A DNA stretch of 64,000 bases from assembly GCF_029227915.1 (NCBI RefSeq), contig NC_079878.1:16990001-17054000 (forward strand), written 5' to 3'. The position numbers and the translations under genes are program-made. Under the pieces are notes generated by a model that worked only from the letters and a program-made list of their open reading frames with translations, did not search any database and had not been told where the DNA came from. The stretch comes from Hydractinia symbiolongicarpus (lineage: Eukaryota; Cnidaria; Hydrozoa; Anthoathecata; Hydractiniidae). The stretch's first letter is position 1. Every line of letters starts with the position of its first letter. This document shows positions 7,825 to 21,900 of the stretch, one piece after another.

Positions 7825-9278
7825 CCTGTCTAGGATCGTGGAAGCACGTGATTTACGTGTAAGGACCTTATTAGGCTACAAAAGGCGGTATTACAACATT
7901 TAGAAGACTGTACACGTAGTTAACAATGTTCTATGGCTATTGCGGATTGGAAAACGACTTGGGGCGTCGTAGTCCATTGAGAGTGGAAGGACTAGACCGA
8001 TCTGCACCTGTGTAGGCTCCTGGAAGCACGTGATTTATGTGTAAGGCCCTTATTAAAGGCCGTACTACAACATTTAGAAGACTGTGCACGTAGTTGACGG
8101 TGTTTTACTGCCATTGCGGATTGGAAAACGACTTGAGGCGTCGTAGTCCATTGAGAGTGAAAGGACTACACTGATCCTCACATATCTACCCTCGTGGAAG
8201 GACGTAATATACGTGTAAGGCCATTATTAGACCTAAAAAGGCCGTATTACAATATTTGGAAGACTGTGCACGTAGTTGACGGTGTTCTACTGCCATTTCG
8301 GATTGGAAAACGACTTGAGGCGTCGTAGTCCATTGAGAGTGGAAGGACTACACTGATCCTCACATGTCTACCCACGTGGACGGACGTGATTTACGGGAAA
8401 AGCCCATATTAGGCTGCAAAACGCCGTATTACAACATTTAGAAGAAGTCTTTGCACGTAGTTTACGGTGGTCTATGGCCATTGCGGATTGGAAAACCACT
8501 TGAGGCGTCGTAGTTCATTGAGAGTGGAAGGACTAGACCGATCCTCACCTGCCCAGGATCGTGGAAGCACGTGATTTACGTGTAAGGACCTTATTAGGCT
8601 ACAAAAGGCGGTATTACAACATTTAGAAGACTGTACACGTAGTTAACAATGTTCTATGGCTATTGCGGATTGGAAAACGACTTGGGGCGTCGTAGTCCAT
8701 TGAGAGTGGAAGGATTAGACCGATCTGCACCTGTGTAGGCTCCTGGAAGCACGTGATTTATGTGTAAGGCCCTTATTAGAACTCAAAAGGCTGTACTACA
8801 ACATTTAGAAGACTGTGCACGTAGTTGACGGTGTTTTACTGCCATTGCGGATTGGAAAACGACTTGAGGCGTCGTAGTCCATTGAGAGTGAAAGGACTAC
8901 ACTGATCCTCACATATCTACCCTCGTGGAAGGACGTAATATACGTGTAAGGCCATTATTAGACCTAAAAAGGCCGTATTACAATATTTGGAAGACTGTGC
9001 ACGTAGTTGACGGTGTTCTACTGCCATTTCGGATTGGAAAACGACTTGAGGCGTCGTAGTCCATTGAGAGTGGAAGGACTACACTGATCCTCACATGACT
9101 ACCCACGTGGACGGACGTGATTTACGGGAAAAGCCCATATTAGGCTGCAAAACGCCGTATTACAACATTTAGAAGAAGTCTTTGCACGTAGTTTACGGTG
9201 GTCTATGGCCATTGCGGATTGGAAAACCACTTGAGGCGTCGTAGTTCATTGAGAGTGGAAGGACTAGACCGATCCTCA
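7825..9278 (+). repeat. Two tandem tetramers, 723 and 731 bp
   Basis: The landmark CCTGTCTAGG/CCTGCCCAGG starts at 7825, 8548 and 9279. The 8548-9278 copy is 731 bp. The 7825-8547 copy is 723 bp because one monomer lost 8 bp. Both share GGCCATTATTAGACCTAAAAAGG in two parts and the ACGTGGACGG word, so they are recent duplicates. Confidence 0.82.
8005..8178 (+). repeat. Monomer with 8-bp deletion (174 bp)
   Basis: This CACCTGTGTAGGCTCC unit reads CTTATTAAAGGCC, where its relatives at about 6362 and 8728 read CTTATTAGAACTCAAAAGG. Eight bases are missing, flanked by short A-rich homology. It is seen once only. Confidence 0.85.
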
Positions 9279-10370
9279 CCTGCCCAGGATCGTGGAAGCA
9301 CGTGATTTACGTGTAAGGCCCTTATTACGCTACAAAAGGCCGTATTACAACATTTAGAAGACTGTACACGTAGTTCACAATGTTCTATGGCCATTGCGGA
9401 TTGGAAAACGACTTGAGGCGTCGTAGTCTATTAAGAGTGGAAGGACTAGACCGATCCCCACCTGTGTAGGCTCCTGGAAGCACGTGATTTACGTGTGAGG
9501 CCCTTATTAGACCTCAAAATGTCGTATTGCAACATTTAGGAGACTGTGCACGTAGTTGACGGTGTGTTATGTCCATTGCGGATTGGAAAAGGACTTGAAG
9601 CGTCGTAGTCCATTGAGAGTGGAAGGACTAGACCGACCCTCACCCGCCTAGGCTTGTGGAAGCACGTGATTTACGTGTAAGGCCCTCATTAGACTACAAA
9701 AGGCGGCATTACCACACTTAGAAGACTGTGCACGTAGTTGACGGTGTTCTATGGTCATTGCGGATCGGAAAACGATTTGAGGCTTCGTAGTCCATTGAGA
9801 TTTGAAGAACTAGAACGATCCCCATCCGCCTAGGCTTGTGGAAGCACGCGTTTGACGTGTAAGGCCCTTGTTAGGCTGCTAAAGGCCGTATTACAACATT
9901 TAGAAGGTTCTGCACGTAGTTGACGGTGCTCTATTGCCTTTGCGGTATGAAGAACGAATTGAGGTGTCGTGGTCCGTTGAGAGTAAAAGGACTAGACCGA
10001 TCCTCACATGTCTACGGTCGTGGTAGCACGTGATTTACGGGAAAAGCCCTTATAATTCCTCAAAATGCCGTATTGCAATCTTTAGAAGCCTGTGCACGTA
10101 GTTAACGGTGCTCTATCGCCATTGCGGATTGGTAAACGACTTGAGGCGTCGTAGTCCATTGACAGTGGAAGGACTACACTGATCCTCACATGTCTACCCT
10201 TGTGGAAGGACGTGATTTACGGGAAAAGCCCATATTAGGCTGCAAAACGCCGTATTACAACATTTAGGAGAAGACTTTGCGCGTAGTTTACTGTGTTTTT
10301 TGGCCATTGCAGATTAAGAACCAACTTGAGGCATCGTAGTCTATTAAGAGTGGAAGGACTAGACCGATCC

Positions 10371-13300
10371 CCACCTGTCTAGGTTCCTGGAAGCACGTGA
10401 TGTACGTGTAAGGCCCTTATTAGACCTTAAAAGGCCGTATTACAACATTTAGAAGGTTCTGCACGTAGTTGACGGTGCTCTATTGCCTTTGCGGTATGAA
10501 GAACAAATTGAGGTGTCGTGGTCCGTTGAGAGTAAAAGGACTAGGCCGATCCTCACATGTCTACGGTCGTGGTAGCACGTGATTTACGGGAAAAGCACTT
10601 ATAAGACCTCAAAATTCCGTATTGCAGTATTTAGAAGACTGTGCACGTAGTTGACGGTGCTCTATTGCCATTGCGGAATAAAGAGCGAATTGTGGCGTCG
10701 TAGTCCATTGAGAGTGGAAAGACTAGACGGATCCTGTCATGAATACGCACGTGGAAGCATGTCATTTACGTGTAAGGCCCTTACTAGACTGCAAAAGACC
10801 GTATTACAACATTTAGGAGACTGTGCACGTAGTTGACGGTGTGTTATGTCCATTGCAGATTGGAAAAGGACTTGAAGCGTCGTAGTCCATTGAGAGTGGA
10901 AGGACTAGAGCGACCCTCACCCGCCTAGGCTTGTGGAAGCACGCGTTTGACGTGTAAGGCCCTTGTTAGGCTGCTAAAGGACGTATTACAACATTTAGAA
11001 GTCTGTGAGCGTAGTTGGCCGAGTTCTATGGCCATTGCTGATTGGAAAACAACTTGACCCGTCGTAGACCATTGAGAGTGGAAGGACTAGACGGATCCTG
11101 TCATGTATACGCACGTGGAAGCACGTGATTTACGTGTAACGCCCTTATTAGACTGCCAAAGACCGTATTACAAATTTTAGAAGACTGTGCACGTAGTTGA
11201 CGGTGTTCTACTCCCATTGCGGATTGGAAAATGACTTGAGGCGTCGTAGTCCATTGAGAGTGGAAGGACTACACTGATCTTCACATGTCTAGCCTCGTGG
11301 AAGGACGTTATTAACGGGAAAAGCCCATTTTAGGCTGCAAAATGCCGAATCGCAATCTTTAGAAGACTGTGCACGTAGTTGACGGTGTTCTATGGCCATT
11401 GCGGATTGGAAAACTACTTGAGGAGTCGTAGTCCGTTGAGAGTGAAGGACTAGACGGATCCTGTCATGTATACGCACGTGGAAGCGCGTGATTTACGTGT
11501 AAGGCTCTTATTAGACTGCCAAAAGCCGTATTACAACATTTAGAAGACTGTGCACGTAGTTGACGGTGTTCTACTGCCATTGCGGATTGGAAAACGACTT
11601 GAGGCGTCGTAGGCCATTGAGAGTGGAAGAACTAGACCGATCCCCACCTGTCTAGGGTCGTGGAAGCACGTGATTTACTTGTGAGACCCTTATTAGACTA
11701 CAAAAGGCCGTATTACAACATTTAGAAGCCTGTGCACGTAGTTGACAATGTTCTATGGCCATTGCGGATTCGAAAACGACTTGAGGCGTCGTAGTCCATT
11801 AAGAGTGGAAGGACTAGACCGATCCCCATCCGCCTAGGCTTGTGGAAGCAAGCGTTTGACGTGTAAGGCCCATGTTAGGCTGCTAACGGCCATATTGCAC
11901 CATTTAGAAGACTGTGAGCGTAGTTGGCGGAGTTTTATGGCCATTGCGGATTGGAAAACGACTTGAGGCGTCGTAGTCCATTGAAAGTGGAAGGACTACA
12001 CTGATCCTCACATGTCTACCCACGTGGAAGGACGTGATTAACAGGAAAAGCCCATTTTAGGCTGCAAAAAGCCGTACTACAACATTTAGAAGACTGTGCA
12101 CGTAGTTGACGATGTTCTATGGCCATTGCGGATTGGAAAACGACTTGAGGCGTCGTAGTTTATTAAGAGTGGAAGGACTAGACCGATCCCCACCTGTGTA
12201 GGCTCCTGGAAGCACGTGATTTACGTGGGAGGCCCTTATTAGACCTCAAAATACCGTATTGCAATATGTAGAAGACTGTGCACGTAGTTGACGGTGCTCT
12301 ATTGCCATTGCGGAATGAAGAGCGAATTGTGGCGTCGTAGTCCATTGAGAGTGGAAGGACTACACTGATCCTCACATGTCTACCATCGTGGAAGCACGTG
12401 ATTTACGTGTAAGGCCCTTATTAGACTACAAAAGGCCGTAATGCAATCTTTAGAAGCCTGTGCACGTAGTTAACGGTGTTCTATCGCCATTGCGGATTGG
12501 AAAATGACTTAAGGCGTCGTAGTCCATTGAGAGTGGAAAGACTAGACGGATCCTGTCATGTATACGCACGTGGAAGCATGTCATTTACGTGTAAGGCCCT
12601 TACTAGACTGCAAAAGACCGTATTACAACATTTAGGAAACTGTGCACGTAGTTGACGGTGTGTTATGTCCATTGCGGATTGGAAAAGGACTTGAAGCGTC
12701 GTAGTCTATTGAGAGTGGAAGGACTAGAGCGACTCTCACCCGCCTAGGCTTGTGGAAGCACGCGTTTGACGTGTAAGGCCCTTGTTAGGCTGCTAAAGGC
12801 CGTATTACAACATTTAGAAGACTGTGCACGTAGTTGACGGTGTTCTATGGCCATTGCGGATTGGAAACTACTTGAGGAGTCGTAGTCCGTTGAGAGTGAA
12901 GGACTAGACGGATCCTGTCATGTATACGCACGTGGAAGCGCGTGATTTACGTGTAAGGCCCTTATTAGACTACAAAAGGCCGTATTGCAATCTTTAGAAG
13001 TCTGTGCACGTAGTTGACAAGGTTCTATGGCCATTGCGGATTGGAAAACGACTTGAGGCGTCGTAGTCCATTAAGAGTGGAAGGACTAGACCGATCCCCA
13101 TCCGCCTAGGCTTGTGGAAGCATGCGTTTGACGTGTAAGGCCAATGTTAGGCTGCTAAAGGCCGTATTGCACCATTTAGAAGACTGTGAGCGTAGTTGGC
13201 AGAGTTTTATGGCCATTGCGGATTGGAAAACGACTTGTGGCGTCGTAGTCCATTGAAAGTGGAAGGACTACACTGATCCTCACATGTCTACCCACGTGGA

Positions 13301-13835
13301 AGGACGTGATTAACAGGAAAAGCCCATTTTAGGCTGCAAAAAGCCGTACTACAACATTTAGAAGACTGTGCACGTAGTTGACGATGTTCTATGGCCATTG
13401 CGGATTGGAAAACGACTTGAGCTGTCGTAGTCCATTGAGATTTGAAGAACTAGAACGATCCCCATCCGCCTAGGCTTGTGGAAGCACGCGTTTGACCTGT
13501 AAGGCCCATGTTAGGCTGCTAAAGGCTGTAGTACAACATTTAGAAGACTGTGAGCGTAGTTGGCCTAGTTCTATGGCCATTGCTGATTGGTAAACAACTT
13601 GTCCCATCGTAGACCATTGAGAGTGTAAGGACTAGACGGATCCTGTCATGTATACGCACGTGGAAGCACGTAATTTACGTGTAAGGCCCGTATTAGACTG
13701 CCAAAGACCGTATTACAACTTTTAGGAGACTGTGCACGTAGTTGACGGTGTTCTACTGCCATTGCGGATTGGAAACGACTTGAGGCGTCGCAGTCCATTG
13801 AGAGTGGAAGGACTACACTGATCCTCATATGTCTG
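10371..13835 (+). repeat. Mixed satellite block; second copy near 23.8-27.4 kb
   Basis: Divergent monomers give way to D/E/F-type units and end with E', F' and G' (G' near 13645-13825). The block is matched monomer by monomer at about 23.8-27.44 kb: offset 13,434 bp near 10.65-11.5 kb and 13,616 bp from about 12.2 kb, so one copy has gained or lost one 182-bp unit. Part of it matches again at 34.0-37.2 kb. No non-satellite DNA is present. Confidence 0.82.
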
Positions 13836-16800
13836 CCCTCGTGGAAGGACGTAATATGCGTGTAAGGCCCTTATTAGACCTCAAAAGGCCATATTACAAT
13901 ATTTGGAAGACTGTGCACGTAGTTGACGGTGTTCTACTGCCATTTCGGATTGGAAAACGACTTGAGTTGTCGTAGTCCATTGAGAGTGGAAGGACTATAC
14001 TGATCCTCACATGTCTACCCTCGTGAAAGGACGTAATATACGTGTAAGGCCTTTATTAGACCTCAAAAGGCCGTATTACAATATTTGGAAGACTGTGCAC
14101 GTAGTTGACGGTGTTTTACTGCCATTGCGGATTGGAAAATCACTTGAGGCGTCGTAGTCCATTGAGAGTGGAAGAACTAGACCGATCCCCACCTGTCTAG
14201 GATCGTGGAAGCACGTGATTTACGTGTGAGACCCTTATTAGACTACAAAAGGCCGTATTACAACATTTAGAAGCCTGTGCAAGTAGTTGACAATGTTCTA
14301 TGGCCATTGAGGCGTCGTAGTCCATTAAGAGTAGAAGGACTAGACCGATCCCCATCCGCCTAGGCTTGTGGAAGCACGCGTTTGACGTGTAAGGCCAATG
14401 TTAGGCTGCTAAAGGCCGTATTGCACCATTTAGAAGACTGTGAGCGTAGTTGGCCGAGTTTTATGGCCATTGCGGATTGGAAAACGACTTGAGGCGTCGT
14501 AGTCCATTGAAAGTGGAAGGACTACACTGATCCCCACCTGTGTAGGCTCCTGGAAGCACGTGATTTACGTGGGAGGCCCTTATTAGACCTCAAAATACCG
14601 TATTGCAATATGTAGAAGACTGTGCACGTAGTTGACGGTGCTCTATTGCCATTGCGGAATGAAGAGCGAATTGTGGCGTCGTCGTCTATTGAGAGTGGAA
14701 GGACTACACTGATCCTCACATGTCTACCATCGTGGAAGCACGTGATTTACGTGTAAGGCCCTTATTAGACTACAAAAGGCCGTATTGCAATCTTTAGAAG
14801 CCTGTGCACGTAGTTGACAATGTTCTATGGCCATTGCGGATTGGAAAACGACTTGAGGCGTCGTAGTCTATTAAGAGTGGAAGGACTAGACCGATCCCCA
14901 TCCGCCTAGGCTTGAGGAAGCACGCGTTTGACGTGTAAGGCCAATGTTAGGCTGCTAAAGGCTGTATTGCACCATTTAGAAGACTGTGAGCGTAGTTGGC
15001 CGAGTTTTATGGCCATTGCGGATTGGAAAACGACTTGAGGCGTCGTAGTCCATTGAAAGTGGAAGGACTACACTGATCCTCACATGTCTACCCACGTGGA
15101 AGGACGTGATTAACAGGAAAAGCCCATTTTAGGCTGCAAAAAGCCGTACTACAACATTTAAAAGACTGTGCACGTAGTTGACGATGTTCTATGGCCATTG
15201 CGGATTGGAAAACGACTTGAGCCGTCGTAGTCCATTGAGATTTGAAGAACTAGAACGATCCCCATCCGCCTAGGCTTGTGGAAGCACGCGTTTGACGTGT
15301 AAGGCCCATGTTAGGCTGCTAAAGGCTGTATTACAACATTTAGAAGACTGTGAACGTAGTTGGCCTAGTTCTATGGCCATTGCTGATTGGAAAACAACTT
15401 GACCCGTCGTAGACCATTGAGAGTGGAAGGACTAGACAGATCCTGTCAAGTATACGCACTTGGAAGCACGTGATTTACGTGTAAGGCACTTATTAGACTG
15501 CCAAAGACCGTATTACAACTTTTAGAAGACTGTGCACGTAGTTGACGGTGTTTTACTGCCATTGCGGATTGGAAAACGACTTTAGGCGTAGTAGTCCATT
15601 TAGAGTGAAAGGACTACACTGATCCTCACATATCTACCCTCGTGGAAGGACGTAAAATACGTGTAAGGCCCTTATTAGACTACAAAAGGCCGTATTGCAA
15701 TCTTTAGAAGCCTGTGCACGTAGTTGACAATGTTCTATGGCCATTGCGGATTGGAAAACGACTTGAGTTGTCGTAGTCCATTGAGAGTGGAAGGACTAGA
15801 CCTATCCCCACCTGTCTAGGATCGTGGAAGCACGTGATTTACGTGTGAGACCCTTATTAGACTACAAAAGGCCGTATTACAACATTTAGAAGCCTGTGCA
15901 CGTAGTTGACGGTGTTCTATGGCCATTGCGGATTGGAAAAAACTTGAGGAGTCGCAGTCCGTTGAGAGTGGAAAGACTAGACGGATCCTGTCATGTATAC
16001 GCACGTGGAAGCATGTCATTTACGTGTAAGGCCCTTACTAGACTGCAAAAGACCGTATTAGAACATTTAGGAGACTGTGCACGTAGTTGACGGTGTGTTA
16101 TGTCCATTGCGGATTGGAAAAGGACTTGAAGCGTCGTAGTCCATTGAGAGTGGAAGGACTAGAGCGACCCTCACCCGCCTAGGCTTGTGGAAGCACGCGT
16201 TTGACGTGTAAGGCCCTTGTTAGGCTGCTAAAGGCCGTATTACAACATTTAGAAGACTGTGCACGTAGTTGACGGTGTTCTATGGCCATTGCGGATTGGA
16301 AACTACTTGAGGAGTCGTAGTCCGTTGAGAGTGAAGGACTAGACGGATCCTGTCATGTATACGCACGTGGAAGCGCGTGATTTACGTGTAAGGCCCTTAT
16401 TAGACTACAAAAGGCCGTATTGCAATCTTTAGAAGCCTGTGCACGTAGTTGACAATGTTCTACGGCCATTGCGGATTGGAAAACAACTTGAGGCGTCGTA
16501 GTCCATTGAGATTTGAAGAACTAGAACGATCCCCATCCGCCTAGGCTTGTGGAAGCACGCGTTTGACGTGTAAGGCCAATGTTAGGCTGCTAAAGGCCGT
16601 ATTGCACCATTTAGAAGACTGTGAGCGTAGTTGGCAGAGTTTTATGGCCATTGCGGATTGGAAAACGACTTGAGGCGTCGTAGTCCTTTGAAAGTGGAAG
16701 GACTACACTGATCCTCACATGTCTACCCACGTGGAAGGACGTGATTAACAGGAAAAGCCCATTTTAGGCTGCAAAAAGCCGTACTACAACAATTAGAAGA

Positions 16801-18916
16801 CTGTGCACGTAGTTGACGGTGTTCTACTGCCATTTCGGATTGGAAAACGACTTGAGTTGTCGTAGTCCATTGAGAGTGGAAGGACTATACTGATCCTCAC
16901 ATGTCTACCCTCGTGGAAGAACGTAATATACGTGTAAGGCCCTTATTAGACCTCAAAAGGCCGTATTACAATATTTGGAAGACTGTGCACGTAGTTGACG
17001 GTGTTCTACTCCCATTGCGGATTGGAAAATGACTTGAGGCGTCGTAGTCCATTGAGAGTGGAAGGACTACACTGATCTTCACATGTCTAGCCTCGTGGAA
17101 GGACGTTATTAACGGGAAAAGCCCATTTTAGGCTGCAAAATGCCGAATCGCAATCTTTAGAAGACTGTGCACGTAGTTGACGGTGTTCTATGGCCATTGC
17201 GGATTGGAAAACTACTTGAGGAGTCGTAGTCCGTTGAGAGTGAAGGACTAGACGGATCCTGTCATGTATACGCACGTGGAAGCGCGTGATTTACGTGTAA
17301 GGCCCTTATTAGACTGCCAAAAGCCGTATTACAACATTTAGAAGACTGTGCACGTAGTTGACGGTGTTCTACTGCCATTGCGGATTGGAAAACGACTTGA
17401 GGCGTCGTAGTCTATTAAGAGTGGAAGGACTAGACCGATCCCCACCTGTGTAGGCTCCTGGAAGCACGTGATTTACGTGTGAGGCCCTTATTAGACCTCA
17501 AAATGCCGTATTGCAATATTTAGAAGACTGTGCACGTAGTTGACGGTGCTCTATTGCCATTGCGGAATGAAGAGCGAATTGTGGCGTCGTAGTCCATTGA
17601 GAGTGGAAGGACTACACTGATCCTCACATGTCTACCATCGTGGAAGCACGTGATTTACGTGTGAGGCCCTTATTAGACTACAAAAGGCCGTATTGCAATC
17701 TTTAGAAGCCTGTGCACGTAGTTAACGGTGTTCTATCGCCATTGCGGATTGGTAAACGACTTGAGGCGTCGTAGTCCATTGAGAGTGGAAGGACTACACT
17801 GATCCTCACATGTCTACCCTTGTGGAAGGACGTGATTTACGGGAAGAGCCCATATTAGGCTGCAAAACGCCGTATTACAACATTTAGGAGAAGACTTTGC
17901 GCGTAGTTTACGGTGTTTTTTGGCCATTGCGGATTAAAAAACAACTTGAGGCATCGTAGTCCATTGAGAGTGGAAGGATTAGACCTATCCCTACCTGTCT
18001 AGGTTCCTGGAAGCACGTGATATACGTGTAAGGCCCTTATTAGACCTCAAAAGACCGTATTACAACATTTAGAAGGTTCTGCACGTAGTTGACGGTGCTC
18101 TATTGCCTTTGCGGTATGAAGAACGAATTGAGGTGTCGTGGTCCGTTGAGAGTAAAAGGACTAGACCGATCCTCACATGTCTACGGTCGTGGTAGCACGT
18201 GATTTACGGGAAAAGCCCTTATAATTCCTCAAAATGCCGTATTGCAATCTTTAGAAGCCTGTGCACGTAGTTAACGGTGCTCTATCGCCATTGCGAATTG
18301 GTAAACGACTTGAGGCGTCGTAGTCCATTGACAGTGGAAGGACTACACTGATCCTCACATGTCTACCCTTGTGGAAGGACGTGATTTACGGGAAAAGCCC
18401 ATATTAGGCTGCAAAACGCCGTATTACAACATTTAGGAGAAGACTTTGCGCGTAGTTTACGGTGTTTTTTGGCCATTGCAGATTAAGAAACAACTTGAGG
18501 CATCGTAGTCTATTAAGAGTGGAAGGACTAGACCGATCCCCACCTGTCTAGGTTCCTGGAAGCACGTGATGTACGTGTAAGGCCCTTATTAGACCTTAAA
18601 AGACCGTATTACAACATTTAGAAGGTTCTGCACGTAGTTGACGGTGCTCTATTGCCTTTGCGGTATGAAGAACAAATTGAGGTGTCGTGGTCCGTTGAGA
18701 GTAAAAGGACTAGGCCGATCCTCACATGTCTACGGTCGTGGTAGCACGTGATTTACGGAAAATAGCCCTTATAAGACCTCAAAATGCCGTAATTGCAGTA
18801 TTTAGAAGACTGTGCACGTAGTTGACGGTGCTCTATTGCCATTGCGGAATGAAGAGCGAATTTTGGCGTCGTAGTCCATTGAGAGTGGAAAGACTAGACG
18901 GATCCTGTCATGAATA
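13836..18916 (+). repeat. Large tandem duplication, copy 1 (about 5.08 kb, 28 monomers)
   Basis: This segment is repeated directly after itself. Shared rare marks include GGCCATATTACAATATTTGG split at 13887 and 18968 (offset 5,081) and the one-base insertion CCGTAATTGCAG near 18789 and 24054. Before about 14.5 kb the offset is 5,081; after it the offset is 5,263. Copy 1 therefore lacks one E-like monomer that copy 2 carries at about 19620-19790. It contains A-B-C-D units, D/E/F/G runs and a divergent island at about 17.4-18.9 kb. Confidence 0.86.
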
Positions 18917-21900
18917 CGCACGTGGAAGGACGTAATATACGTGTAAGGCCCTTATTAGACCTCAAAAGGCCATATTACAATATTTGGAAGACTGTGCACG
19001 TAGTTGACGGTGTTCTACTGCCATTTCGGATTGGAAAACGACTTGAGTTGTCGTAGTCCATTGAGAGTGGAAGGACTATACTGATCCTCACATGTCTACC
19101 CTCGTGAAAGGACGTAATATACGTGTAAGGCCTTTATTAGACCTCAAAAGGCCGTATTACAATATTTGGAAGACTGTGCACGTAGTTGACGGTGTTTTAC
19201 TGCCATTGCGGATTGGAAAATCACTTGAGGCGTCGTAGTCCATTGAGAGTGGAAGAACTAGACCGATCCCCACCTGTCTAGGATCGTGGAAGCACGTGAT
19301 TTACGTGTGAGACCCTTATTAGACTACAAAAGGCCGTATTACAACATTTAGAAGCCTGTGCACGTAGTTGACAATGTTCTATGGCCATTGAGGCGTCGTA
19401 GTCCATTAAGAGTGGAAGGACTAGACCGATCCCCATCCGCCTAGGCTTGTGGAAGCACGCGTTTGACGTGTAAGGCCAATGTTAGGCTGCTAAAGGCCGT
19501 ATTGCACCATTTAGAAGACTGTGAGCGTAGTTGGCCGAGTTTTATGGCCATTGCGGATTGGAAAACGACTTGAAGCGTCGTAGTCCATTGAAAGTGGAAG
19601 GACTACACTGATCCTCACATGTCTACCCACGTGGAAGGACGTGATTAACAGGAAAAGCCCATTTTAGGCTGCAAAAAGCCGTACTACAACATTTAGAAGA
19701 CTGTGCACGTAGTTGACGATGTTCTATGGCCATTGCGGATTGGAAAACGACTTGAGGCGTCGTAGTCTATTAACAGTGGAAGGACTAGACCGATCCCCAC
19801 CTGTGTAGGCTCCTGGAAGCACGTGATTTACGTGGGAGGCCCTTATTAGACCTCAAAATACCGTATTGCAATATGTAGAAGACTGTGCACGTAGTTGACG
19901 GTGCTCTATTGCCATTGCAGAATGAAGAGCGAATTGTGGCGTCGTCGTCTATTGAGAGTGGAAGGACTACACTGATCCTCACATGTCTACCATCGTGGAA
20001 GCACGTGATTTACGTGTAAGGCCCTTATTAGACTACAAAAGGCCGTATTGCAATCTTTAGAAGCCTGTGCACGTAGTTGACAATGTTCTATGGCCATTGC
20101 GGATTGGAAAACGACTTGAGGCGTCGTAGTCTATTAAGAGTGGAAGGACTAGACCGATCCCCATCCGCCTAGGCTTGTGGAAGCACGCGTTTGACGTGTA
20201 AGGCCAATGTTAGGCTGCTAAAGGCTGTATTGCACCATTTAGAAGACTGTGAGCGTAGTTGGCCGAGTTTTATGGCCATTGCGGATTGGAAAACGACTTG
20301 AGGCGTCGTAGTCCATTGAAAGTGGAAGGACTACACTGATCCTCACATGTCTACCCACGTGGAAGGACGTGATTAACAGGAAAAGCCCATTTTAGGCTGC
20401 AAAAAGCCGTACTACAACATTTAAAAGACTGTGCACGTAGTTGACGATGTTCTATGGCCATTGCGGATTGGAAAACGACTTGAGCCGTCGTAGTCCATTG
20501 AGATTTGAAGAACTAGAACGATCCCCATCCGCCTAGGCTTGTGGAAGCACGCGTTTGACGTGTAAGGCCCATGTTAGGCTGCTAAAGGCTGTATTACAAC
20601 ATTTAGAAGACTGTGAGCGTAGTTGGCCTAGTTCTATGGCCATTGCTGATTGGAAAACAACTTGACCCGTCGTAGACCATTGAGAGTGGAAGGACTAGAC
20701 AGATCCTGTCAAGTATACGCACTTGGAAGCACGTGATTTACGTGTAAGGCACTTATTAGACTGCCAAAGACCGTATTACAACTTTTAGAAGGCTGTGCAC
20801 GTAGTTGACGGTGTTTTACTGCCATTGCGGATTGGAAAACGACTTTAGGCGTAGTAGTCCATTTAGAGTGAAAGGACTACACTGATCCTCACATATCTAC
20901 CCTCGTGGAAGGACGTAAAATACGTGTAAGGCCCTTATTAGACTACAAAAGGCCGTATTGCAATCTTTAGAAGCCTGTGCACGTAGTTGACAATGTTCTA
21001 TGGCCATTGCGGATTGGAAAACGACTTGAGTTGTCGTAGTCCATTGAGAGTGGAAGGACTAGACCGATCCCCACCTGTCTAGGATCGTGGAAGCACGTGA
21101 TTTACGTGTGAGACCCTTATTAGACTACAAAAGGCCGTATTACAACATTTAGAAGCCTGTGCACGTAGTTGACGGTGTTCTATGGCCATTGCGGATTGGA
21201 AACTACTTGAGGAGTCGCAGTCCGTTGAGAGTGGAAAGACTAGACGGATCCTGTCATGTATACGCACGTGGAAGCATGTCATTTACGTGTAAGGCCCTTA
21301 CTAGACTGCAAAAGACCGTATTAGAACATTTAGGAGACTGTGCACGTAGTTGACGGTGTGTTATGTCCATTGCGGATTGGAAAAGGACTTGAAGCGTCGT
21401 AGTCCATTGAGAGTGGAAGGACTAGAGCGACCCTCACCCGCCTAGGCTTGTGGAAGCACGCGTTTGACGTGTAAGGCCCTTGTTAGGCTGCTAAAGGCCG
21501 TATTACAACATTTAGAAGACTGTGCACGTAGTTGACGGTGTTCTATGGCCATTGCGGATTGGAAACTACTTGAGGAGTCGTAGTCCGTTGAGAGTGAAGG
21601 ACTAGACGGATCCTGTCATGTATACGCACGTGGAAGCGCGTGATTTACGTGTAAGGCCCTTATTAGACTACAAAAGGCCGTATTGCAATCTTTAGAAGCC
21701 TGTGCACGTAGTTGACAATGTTCTATGGCCATTGCGGATTGGAAAACAACTTGAGGCGTCGTAGTCCATTGAGATTTGAAGAACTAGAACGATCCCCATC
21801 CGCCTAGGCTTGTGGAAGCACGCGTTTGACGTGTAAGGCCAATGTTAGGCTGCTAAAGGCCGTATTGCACCATTTAGAAGACTGTGAGCGTAGTTGGCAG

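Larger units (their letters stand above)
3437..10370 (+). repeat. Divergent satellite block, 182- and 185-bp monomers
   Basis: Still the same satellite family, but the 12-mer order is lost and many monomers belong to types absent from the HOR. Examples are CACCTGTGTAGGCTCC units, units with TTTGCGGTATGAAGAACG, units with GAATGAAGAGCGAATTGTGG, and 185-bp units with AGAAGAAGTCTTTGC or AGGAGAAGACTTTGC. The block has its own local periodicities: a 1,280-bp repeat (about 3541-4089 versus 4821-5369) and 731-bp tetramers. It most likely represents an older or separately evolving layer of the array. There is no gene or unique DNA in it. Confidence 0.85.

Noticed and set aside
10260-10275. Plant telomere-like TTTAGG in ACATTTAGGAG and CATTTTAGGC
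   Set aside because: Only single partial matches per monomer; no tandem TTTAGGG run anywhere.
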